This document shows positions 33,233-39,702 of a DNA stretch of 39,702 bases, in pieces (within the stretch, counting starts at the first letter, position 1; each line of letters opens with the position of its first letter). The notes below the pieces were generated by a model. The model was given only the letters and a program-made list of their open reading frames with translations. It did no database searches and was not told the DNA's origin. The translations under genes and the position numbers were made by a program. Source of the DNA: Spirochaetales bacterium (GTDB taxonomy: Bacteria > Spirochaetota > Spirochaetia > SZUA-6 > RPPD01); the NCBI GenBank assembly GCA_016929065.1, contig JAFGJO010000030.1, positions 1-39,702 of the forward strand, given 5' to 3'.

Positions 33233-33342
33233 TGGAGTTTTAAAATATACTTTTACAGTATATGAAAATAGAATATTTTAAAACTCCAAGGGTTGACCAA
33301 AAAGTACTTTTTTCTTCAAAAATCGGACTTTTTGGACAACCC
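33233..33342. repeat. Two tandem hairpins before the thioredoxin-fold lipoprotein
   Basis: Stem one pairs 33233-33248 with 33273-33288 (16 bp, perfect). Stem two pairs 33290-33305 with 33327-33342 (15 pairs with one A/A mismatch). The first arm starts TGGAGTTTT, the same as the hairpin at 33850. The 357 bp between genes (33135-33492) otherwise hold only a GAGGGGCTGTCCAA motif at 33181. Confidence 0.75.
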
Positions 33343-33492
33343 AGTGGCAATCTGTTTGAATGAAACTTTATCGAAGAATACAACCGCTGATTGAATTCCT
33401 GCAAAAAAAATGTCAAAAAATGTAAAACAGAAAAAAATACCGATGGAAACAACAGGGGAAAACAGTTATAACTATAGGAAAGAGGTGTGAAG

Positions 33493-33843
33493 ATGAAACG
33501 ACTGTTCATTCCTGTAGTTTATCTTTTTCTGTTTTTATCCGTATATGCCGGTTGTGTTTCGTCACCGGCTTCCAGGGTGTCCGGTGAAAATGTAATTCTT
33601 GTCTACGGCCGTGACACCTGTACAAACTGCCAGGCACTGAGAAAATCCCTGGACAATGCGGGAGTAGACTATACCTTTTATAATGTTGATAATGATCCTG
33701 CCCGAAATATTGAAATGTGGGAGAAAATACGAAAAAGCGGAGCTGATGAAAAATCAGTTCTTTTGCCCGTTGTGGATGTAAACGGCAATGTGCTGACAAA
33801 CCATCCAACAAATATCTCGGCATTAAAGAAATATTTGAAATAA
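33493..33843 (+). CDS. Glutaredoxin/thioredoxin-fold lipoprotein
   Basis: A 116-aa exported protein: signal peptide and lipobox VYAGC (Cys21), short linker, then a compact thioredoxin-like domain with a CxxC pair (C43-T-N-C46 in VYGRDTCTNCQALRKSL), YTFYNVDNDP, and LLPVVDVNGNV with the cis-proline position. It is likely a periplasm-facing thiol-disulfide protein, tethered to a membrane. ATG at 33493 begins the signal peptide and follows AGAGG; a GTG two codons earlier is possible. It is a single gene flanked on both sides by hairpin clusters. Confidence 0.82.
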   Translation: MKRLFIPVVYLFLFLSVYAGCVSSPASRVSGENVILVYGRDTCTNCQALRKSLDNAGVDYTFYNVDNDPARNIEMWEKIRKSGADEKSVLLPVVDVNGNVLTNHPTNISALKKYLK

Positions 33844-33849
33844 AGTTGT

Positions 33850-34007
33850 GGAGTTTTGGCATAGCCAAAACTCCCTGGGGAAACGAAAATAACCAAAGAT
33901 TGGTCATTTTCGTTTCCACCCGGCGCAAATAATAAACTATCTAAAACTCTCAAAACTGCCTGTGGGTTATTTAATAAACTTCAACAGCAAAAGTGTTGTC
34001 TACAGGC
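33850..34007. repeat. Cluster of three hairpins after the lipoprotein gene
   Basis: Stem one: 33850-33860 with 33864-33874 (11 bp, loop ATA). Stem two: 33879-33890 with 33906-33917 (12 bp), continued by 33892-33896 with 33900-33904 after one mismatch. Stem three: 33958-33963 with 34002-34007, with an inner CAACA/TGTTG. Most arms are perfect. No gene is present between 33844 and 34239. Confidence 0.72.
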
Positions 34008-34030
34008 GTTTTATAAATTTGCGGGAGTAA

Positions 34031-34066
34031 GGGTGTTGGCTGTTTAGCCAACACCCTCTGCTTTTT
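34031..34066 (+). terminator. Rho-independent terminator
   Basis: GGGTGTTGGC (34031-34040) pairs perfectly with GCCAACACCC (34047-34056), followed by a T run after TCTGC. It could end transcription of the lipoprotein gene at 33493-33843 through the hairpin cluster. Confidence 0.72.
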
Positions 34067-34239
34067 TACATCTTTTTATTTTTTTAGCATAATCATCGAT
34101 TGCTTCAATCTGAAAAATTGCGATCATTATTTTTGTTCACCTTAATCGAGCCATAGGTAATACCAAATCGCATGGTTATTAGGCCCAATAACCTGGTCAA
34201 GCGACGTAAAATTATAAACACATTTTTGTTATTACTTGC

Positions 34240-37200
34240 TTACTTCACCACCGGGAATCCAAATTGGATATAGATATTGTCCCTGTCTACAGTCGGGTGC
34301 TGGGTCAGAGATTTCCCTTCCCGATTGGAAATCAGCTTGGCCGATAGCGGCACCTGAACGCACACAAACCCAGTGAGCTCTTTGATATCGACTGTGCCAT
34401 CATTGTTTGAGTCCGCGCTACCGTTAAACGCCTTTTTAAGCATAGCCGTGAACAGCCCATTCTGGTACTCGTCAGTTTCGAGTGATCGTTCAATGCCGAG
34501 GCTCGAGGAAAAGACTATAGCACCGCTCCGGCGTACAAGGTCATTATAGATATAACGGTTCTTTTCCTCTAGGAGGAACTGCTTGACAGGCAGCTTTTCA
34601 ATCAAGATACCTTTTCCCCCGGGCAAGGAGCGGGCATGTAAACCCTTCACACCCTCGATATATGTGACCTGCTCTTCACCCTCGCGCTCGCCCGATTCGC
34701 AAGTGTCCATAAGAAATAGTTTTTGACGTGGTGCGATCCCCTGTAGAATGTCTTCGATCAACTCAAAGGCTGCAGCCGTGCCAGCGATATTATTAAAATT
34801 TGTCTCGTGTGTGAGAAAATAGTAGGTGTTGCCTACGTATTTACCGTGGCCGGAGATAAAGAGCACAAATGTATCGTCAGGTTTAGAATTAGCCAGTAAG
34901 GCTTTGGCAACCTTAATGTTTTCAACCGTGACCTCACTATCCTGAAATACGTTAATAAAAATACGACCAAACTGTTTACCTTGCATTGAGGAATAAACCT
35001 TTGCAAGATCAGAGGCATCCTTGGCCGCGAACGATAAATCGACCGATTGCCCATCAAGCTTGTTCTGGTAGTGTGATACGCCAAATCCAATATAGTACAA
35101 ATTCGGGATTGCCTTGATTTTACAGTCAGCATATACCACTGGGCGAAAGCTCTCGGCACCGCGAACGTTCATACAGCTCACCTCGATTTTGTTTGTACCC
35201 GCACAAAGCTCGACATGCTCAGTCAATTGGGCGGTGTGGCCAGTTATCGGCTTGCCGGTTGAACCGAATATCGGGACATCGTTCACATAAATGTTGTAGA
35301 ATTTAAGGTTCTCTTTTTCATCTGATAGCAATAAAAACAGCTCGACAAACTTGCCATCTTGTTTATTGTCGAGGATTTTCGCCTCCGGCACGTGGTAATC
35401 CATCGCGAGCTGAGTCTCAGTTAGTCCCAACTTATGAAGACGCTTTTGGTAGAGTGACTTATAAAAAGTGATCAGCTCCTTATTACGAGAGCCTATGCGC
35501 TCGAGTATAATGTCGGGCCGGTTGTTGCGCACCGCGAACTGGTCAATGTTCCAGCATTCCAAACCTTGTACCATGGCAACCAATTCGCCGCAATCGTTGG
35601 AACCATCCCAATAACCATCGGCGGTATAGACAAGCCATTTTTCAGTATCATCTATCCCACTTGATATAAAAGCTGTCCAAGATCCGTCTTCAATGTTCCA
35701 GATTAGAGTTGTACCATCCGAGGAACCTGCTACTATGTTGTTTTCTTGAGTAAAATCAATATTAAGAAAAACATTTTGGGGTCCTTGAAATCTGTTATAT
35801 TCCACTAGAGTCCGTGAATCAAAAAGAATAATAGTGTTGTTAAGAGCTGCTGCTATGAATTTTCCGTCAGGCGAAAATGCAACACAGTTGACCCAATCCA
35901 ACCATCCTTTGAAGGACAATGATTTAATAGCTTTTGAATTCGCAATGTCCCATAGCTTAATTGTTTTATCTAATGAACCGGATATGAAGTATCTGCTGTT
36001 TGGAGAAAACATTAGCGATTTGATACCACTTGCATGTCCCCGGTAGGTTCGAATTTCTGTTCCTTTATCAATATCCCACAGTATGATTGTACTATCTGAT
36101 GATCCGGAAATGAAATATTTTCCGTTCGGAGAAAATGAAACTGATGTGACCTTGTCTGTATGCCCGCGAAAAACATTAACTTGCGTCATCTTTTTTAAAT
36201 CCCATAATATTATTGTTTTATCATTTGAGCCTGATAACAAATAATTACCATCTGGTGAAAAATCGAGTTGATTAACAACGGCTGAGTGACCGTAAAGTTC
36301 AGCGACTCCTTTGTCTGAATCTAATTTTTGCAGGTGTATAGAAGGATCACTCAAGCTAAATGCAAAATAAATTTCGTCCGGTGAAACTACCATTGCAGAA
36401 ATTGGCGAATTATAATTAAATTTCCATCGTTCCCTGCCGTAATTAATATCCCATTCTGAAATAGATCCGTTATCAGAAGCTGAAACCATGCATTTTCTGT
36501 TTTTCAAATAGCGAACTGAATTTATGTAATTAAAAGTTGATGAGTATTTTTTAATAATTCTGCTATTTATTAAATCCCATAATATTACAGTTGAGTCATA
36601 CGAAGCTGATAATACATATTTCGAATTAATAGATATATCCACAAAGCAGACGGTGTCGGAATGCTCTTTCAATATTCGAGTTTGCTTAGCAGTGTTAATT
36701 TCCCAAAGTCTGACCGATTTGTCATCAGAACCACTAATAATATAATTATCATCGCTTGAAAATGCAATGGAAAAAATTATCCCTTCATGGCCGGAAATTG
36801 TTTTTACGCATTCCCCACTCTCGATTTCCCAGATTTTAATTGTTTTGTCCGAAGACCCCGAAGCGCAATAACGCCCGTTGAAGGATAAAGCCACCGATCT
36901 AACAGCACCACTATGCCCATGAAAACTTTTAAGTTCTTTGCCGGAACTGAAATCCCACAGCTTGCACAAACTGTCACTGGAACCGGAAACAATATATCTG
37001 CCATCTCGCGAGATATCAATTGAGTTTATTGTATCTTTATGGCCTGTGTAAGTACGAAGATTATTGCCGCTATTTAATTCCCATAATTTAATTGTCTTGT
37101 CATAAGACGCTGATATGAGATATTTGTTGTCAGCAGAGAATTTGACAGCATTCACCAGACTATCATGTCCTGAAAATGAGTGTAATAAAGTGCCTGATGT

Positions 37201-37548
37201 TAATTGCCAGATATTTATCCTTCCGTCTATCGAGCCAGAAGTAGCATATTGGCTATTTGGGGAAAACGCAACCGTTGTCACAGATGCTGTATTTCCATAC
37301 AAAGATCTGATTTCTTTCCCACTTTTTACATCCCAAAGTTTCACGATATTATCCCAAGAACCTGTTAAAAAATACTTGCTATCAGCTGAGAATTCTACTG
37401 AATACACTTTTTGTGAATGCCCGTTTTGCGGGGCGAATTCCAACAGAACTTGTTTCACATCAGGAAGCGACATGCTATGCGTTTCTGCGCAGCCAAGTAA
37501 CAAGATCATTAATAACAGTAAAATAGTGGTATCGCGTATAATAGACAT
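34240..37548 (-). CDS. WD40-repeat lipoprotein with caspase-like (peptidase C14) domain
   Basis: A 1102-aa lipoprotein (LLLGC, lipidated Cys20). Residues about 38-625 hold 14 WD40 blades (ending IKLWD, INIWQ, ILWD and so on), enough for two seven-bladed propellers; blades 8, 9 and 13 are degenerate. A linker (YTADGYWDGSNDCG onward, about 640-850) leads to a caspase p20-like domain (about 850-1000): YYIGFGVSHYQN, DASDLAKVY, catalytic His901 in FISGHG and Cys950 in LMDTCESGE. An EF-hand-like DSNNDGTVDIKE loop lies near 1055. Prokaryotic caspase homologues cut after basic residues in characterised cases. The lipid anchor places it in the envelope. The propeller part is visibly more AT-rich than the caspase part. 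GGGAGAATA precedes the ATG. Confidence 0.92.
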   Translation of the reverse strand: MSIIRDTTILLLLMILLLGCAETHSMSLPDVKQVLLEFAPQNGHSQKVYSVEFSADSKYFLTGSWDNIVKLWDVKSGKEIRSLYGNTASVTTVAFSPNSQYATSGSIDGRINIWQLTSGTLLHSFSGHDSLVNAVKFSADNKYLISASYDKTIKLWELNSGNNLRTYTGHKDTINSIDISRDGRYIVSGSSDSLCKLWDFSSGKELKSFHGHSGAVRSVALSFNGRYCASGSSDKTIKIWEIESGECVKTISGHEGIIFSIAFSSDDNYIISGSDDKSVRLWEINTAKQTRILKEHSDTVCFVDISINSKYVLSASYDSTVILWDLINSRIIKKYSSTFNYINSVRYLKNRKCMVSASDNGSISEWDINYGRERWKFNYNSPISAMVVSPDEIYFAFSLSDPSIHLQKLDSDKGVAELYGHSAVVNQLDFSPDGNYLLSGSNDKTIILWDLKKMTQVNVFRGHTDKVTSVSFSPNGKYFISGSSDSTIILWDIDKGTEIRTYRGHASGIKSLMFSPNSRYFISGSLDKTIKLWDIANSKAIKSLSFKGWLDWVNCVAFSPDGKFIAAALNNTIILFDSRTLVEYNRFQGPQNVFLNIDFTQENNIVAGSSDGTTLIWNIEDGSWTAFISSGIDDTEKWLVYTADGYWDGSNDCGELVAMVQGLECWNIDQFAVRNNRPDIILERIGSRNKELITFYKSLYQKRLHKLGLTETQLAMDYHVPEAKILDNKQDGKFVELFLLLSDEKENLKFYNIYVNDVPIFGSTGKPITGHTAQLTEHVELCAGTNKIEVSCMNVRGAESFRPVVYADCKIKAIPNLYYIGFGVSHYQNKLDGQSVDLSFAAKDASDLAKVYSSMQGKQFGRIFINVFQDSEVTVENIKVAKALLANSKPDDTFVLFISGHGKYVGNTYYFLTHETNFNNIAGTAAAFELIEDILQGIAPRQKLFLMDTCESGEREGEEQVTYIEGVKGLHARSLPGGKGILIEKLPVKQFLLEEKNRYIYNDLVRRSGAIVFSSSLGIERSLETDEYQNGLFTAMLKKAFNGSADSNNDGTVDIKELTGFVCVQVPLSAKLISNREGKSLTQHPTVDRDNIYIQFGFPVVK

Positions 37549-37663
37549 TATATTCTCCCATTAAATGATAAGATAAGCTATTTTTTCTAATTTCATTGAC
37601 AATTTTTCTTTTTAATATGCCCAAAATCCAATATCGTCTTCTCCTCTAACTCGTTCAATATAC

Positions 37664-37692
37664 ACTATATCATACGGAATTTGAATTTTCAA
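37664..37692 (-). promoter_or_regulatory. Promoter of the WD40-caspase gene
   Basis: On the minus strand TTGAAA (37692-37687) and TATAGT (37669-37664) are 17 bp apart. This gives a leader of about 110 nt before the ATG at 37548. Confidence 0.6.
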
Positions 37693-38160
37693 CAAAGAAA
37701 TACTTAGTCGCATACATCAAGTCATATTCTTGATTCCTCTTTATATGTTTGCATATGTTCCAAGGTGTAGCTCTTGCTTGATTCTCAGCTATCCTAATAG
37801 GAAGCTTCCCTTATATTTCAGGCATGTAATGATTTTTCGGCTATCTTCACAATTCATAATCGGCACAATAACAACCAGCTTCTGCATATCTTCCGACAGT
37901 TGAAACAATTTATTTCACTTTTGCTGATAGCCGCTCATAGCTTTCCACATGGATCTACCAGAGATGCTACCTGCTTCTGTTTCACAAACCATTTCCATAC
38001 CTATAGTTTCTTGTCTGTAATATTCAGTGGTTCATTGCTTCTTTTTTATACACTTCAAAGCAGACAAACCGCACTCGAAATAACTTCTGAGGGGCATTTT
38101 GCAAGCCTAAAACCATTCAGGTAAAGATACCATTTTATTCAATAAAATTTAAACAAAAAC
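37693..38160. other. Intergenic region between divergent accessory genes
   Basis: About 470 bp with no supportable gene. A 74-codon frame at 37900-38124 (+) has no ribosome site and no family resemblance. Base composition is AT-rich like the flanks. I could not recognise a mobile-element remnant in it. Confidence 0.4.
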
Positions 38161-38189
38161 TTGATAAATTATTATTCAAAAGTTATAAT
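38161..38189 (+). promoter_or_regulatory. Promoter of the CsgG/DUF4384-like gene
   Basis: TTGATA (38161-38166) and a perfect TATAAT (38184-38189) are 17 bp apart. The start codon is 98 bases downstream, so a leader of about 90 nt is predicted. Confidence 0.7.
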
Positions 38190-38287
38190 TCTAAAAAGAT
38201 AATATTTCATAATTTTAGAATATAAAAATGAAGAAAAAAATAGATTTTAAAGGTAAAACTAAAATAATAAATTACAATGGAGGATTA

Positions 38288-39289
38288 ATGAAAAAACTGA
38301 TTTTAATCAAGCTTCTAACAATTTTCTTTTTATTATGTACAACATTTGTCTATTCTCAAGAAGAACCAGAATTAATTCAACAATATCTTGACCTCGCCAT
38401 TAGAAATATAAAAAATGATTCACAAAAACCTCTTGTGGTGAGTATTGGATCTATTACATTCTCAGATAAAAATTTAGGAAGTGAATTTTCTGCATATTTA
38501 GAGGATCATTTATCTAAAAGTATTTCAATGAACCCCTCTTTCGAATATTTCGCCAAAGACAAACTGGAAGATATTTTGAAAGAACAGGAGTATTCCATAT
38601 CCGATCTTGTTGATCCTTCCACAAAGATACGAATTGGAAAGTTGAAAGGAGTTAACAGCATTATAGACGGTAATTTTTTCGACACTGGAACCAGTGTTAA
38701 GATTTTCTTAAAGCTTGTTGATGTCGAAACAGGTATCGCTACTTCATTCCCAAAAATAGAAATACCAAAATCGGCAATACCATCTTCAATTTCTATTTAT
38801 CCGGATAATTATAACGATGCAGTTTATGTTTTAAATGAGTTATCAAAAATTACAGCAGACAATGATTCAGCATTAAATATCAAGGTTTGGACGCCGCGAG
38901 GTAATGGTGCAACATATTATGAGAATGAAAATATAGTATTTAATATTTTTTCAACACAGGACTGTTTTGTAAAAGTATATCTTGTTGATGCAGAAAAAAA
39001 GACTTCCCTTATTTTTCCAAATAAATATCATAAAAATAATTTTATAAGAAAAAATACTGTCTATAAAATACCCGATATAAGTTATGGTTTTAATTTTAAG
39101 TTAAGCGCTCCTTATGGTACAGAATTTATAAAGGTTGTGGCTTCTACTGTCCAGTTTAAAGAGATAGAAGAAGCTTTCTCCAATATTGGATCGGCCTCCG
39201 GTGCATTAATAGAAAAGGGAATTATTGTTGAGGGTAAAGAAGCTGTTACAGCAGAATCAACCTTTATGTATACTATAATCCAGAAATAG
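38288..39289 (+). CDS. Secreted CsgG/FlgO-like protein with DUF4384-like domain
   Basis: A 333-aa exported protein with a Sec signal peptide (MKKLILIKLLTIFFLLCTTFVYS, no lipobox). Residues about 28-150 resemble the CsgG/FlgO-type periplasmic fold (PLVVSIGSITFSDKNLGSEFSAYLEDHLSKS, YFAKDKLEDILKEQEYSISDLVDPSTKIRIGKLKGVNSIIDGNFF, VKIFLKLVDVETG). Residues about 190-275 resemble DUF4384 (YYENENIVFNIFSTQDCFVKVYLVDAEKKTSLIFPN, then FNFKLSAPYGTEFIKVVAS). DUF4384 is known as a frequent companion of bacterial caspase domains, which matches the divergent neighbour. GGAGG lies seven bases before the ATG at 38288; the frame from 38228 is not used. Base composition is very AT-rich. Confidence 0.8.
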   Translation: MKKLILIKLLTIFFLLCTTFVYSQEEPELIQQYLDLAIRNIKNDSQKPLVVSIGSITFSDKNLGSEFSAYLEDHLSKSISMNPSFEYFAKDKLEDILKEQEYSISDLVDPSTKIRIGKLKGVNSIIDGNFFDTGTSVKIFLKLVDVETGIATSFPKIEIPKSAIPSSISIYPDNYNDAVYVLNELSKITADNDSALNIKVWTPRGNGATYYENENIVFNIFSTQDCFVKVYLVDAEKKTSLIFPNKYHKNNFIRKNTVYKIPDISYGFNFKLSAPYGTEFIKVVASTVQFKEIEEAFSNIGSASGALIEKGIIVEGKEAVTAESTFMYTIIQK

Positions 39290-39621
39290 CAACTTATATG
39301 AAGAAAGCTGTTATATTAAAATAAAGTATACAAGTGGTATAATTCCTGGCACCCCATTGCTTTTGTCAATGAAAGAACTTACATTTCGTTCCAATCCTGT
39401 TTTTCAAGTTTTATTATAAAATCATACCTGTCCAAAATAAATCAAAACAGCACCCCTTGGCAAGACTTTATTGAACACCTGCCCGGCGGTGGTTTTTCAA
39501 TTGTCTCAAGAATATGAAGGAGATCCCTTTTTAGAAAAATATTCAGCCTGAGTATTGATAAAATGTAAGCGCTAAATCTCCCCTTCTTTTAAAATGACAT
39601 AAAAACATGCAAAACTGTAAT
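39290..39621. other. Intergenic, nothing recognised
   Basis: About 330 bp without a supportable gene or RNA. A TTTTAAAATGAC at about 39587-39598 anticipates the tandem repeats that follow. Confidence 0.4.
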
Positions 39622-39702
39622 CCGTCACCCATTCTGACCCCTCCCGTCATTTAAAATGACCCCTCTCCGTCATTCAAAGTGACCCCCCTTCGTCACTAAA
39701 AA
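39622..39702. repeat. Tandem 22-23-bp near-palindromic repeats at the window edge
   Basis: Four CCGTCA/TCGTCA unit starts lie at 39622, 39644, 39667 and 39690. The units have the form CCGTCATTTAAAATGACCCC, with GTCAT and ATGAC making each nearly palindromic. The array continues past the window. Such arrays of short repeated sites occur at the ends of some insertion sequences (for example IS21-type elements); the element itself would be outside. Confidence 0.7.

Noticed and set aside
33506..33953. Minus-strand frames over the thioredoxin-fold lipoprotein
   Set aside because: They are antisense shadows; the plus-strand gene has signal peptide, lipobox and CxxC.
37900..38124. 74-codon plus-strand frame in the caspase island
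   Set aside because: No ribosome site, no family resemblance, unusual composition for a protein.
39622..39702. CRISPR array
   Set aside because: The units are directly tandem with a 22-23-bp period and no spacers; they are near-palindromic sites instead.

Overview
The window looks like a chromosomal piece of a spirochaete (Spirochaetota; inferred, moderate confidence). The grounds are a chemotaxis CheW, a flagellin homologue carrying a Sec-type signal peptide, several cyclic-nucleotide-binding proteins, many lipoproteins with relaxed lipoboxes, and a large protein of a type I associate with spirochaetes. No phage, plasmid, CRISPR or rRNA operon is complete here, although the left edge carries what looks like the 3' tail of a 5S rRNA gene.

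Layout. 1-389: 5S-like tail, then a possible structured small RNA ending in a strong terminator. 390-3559 (+): nucleosidase, Pcm, CheW, and a DegT-family protein lacking the catalytic lysine. 3575-5097 (-): MscS-type channel and a small two-CxxC protein. 5350-10322 (+): NAD salvage pair pncA-pncB translationally coupled to a NeuB-family synthase, then a 571-aa protein of unknown function. 10335-11462 (-): oligogalacturonate-lyase-like propeller. 11618-14049 (+): small outer-membrane barrel, then a lipoprotein resembling the pore-forming core of cholesterol-dependent cytolysins. 14197-14268: tRNA-Thr(CGU), followed by a large inverted repeat and direct repeats. 14647-15934 (+): CYTH triphosphatase-like protein and a secreted unknown. 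15937-20546 (-): aroC, aroK-like, Crp-type regulator, cNMP-TPR protein, amidohydrolase. 21040-22200 (+): HD-GYP protein behind a near-consensus sigma-54 promoter. 22404-25632: DHFR-like reductase, secreted flagellin-like protein, beta-helix lipoprotein and SH3 lipoprotein. 25711-29391 (-): complete riboflavin operon ribD-ribE-ribBA-ribH under an FMN riboswitch. 29673-30191 (-): stand-alone cNMP-binding protein. 30486-33843 (+): hisA, a fused homocysteine methyltransferase/MTHFR and a thioredoxin-fold lipoprotein. 34240-39289: more AT-rich accessory region with a WD40-caspase lipoprotein and, divergently, a CsgG/DUF4384-like secreted protein. 39622-39702: 23-bp palindromic tandem repeats at the right edge.

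How parts fit together. Housekeeping modules (riboflavin, NAD salvage, shikimate end steps, one-carbon metabolism) alternate with envelope and signalling genes. The candidates for undescribed biology are the cytolysin-like lipoprotein, the caspase-WD40 lipoprotein with its divergent CsgG/DUF4384 partner, the signal-peptide flagellin, the PLP-lysine-less DegT protein, a recurring set of tandem perfect hairpins placed at gene ends, and a set of genes whose -10 boxes sit so close to the start codon that their mRNAs should be leaderless or nearly so.
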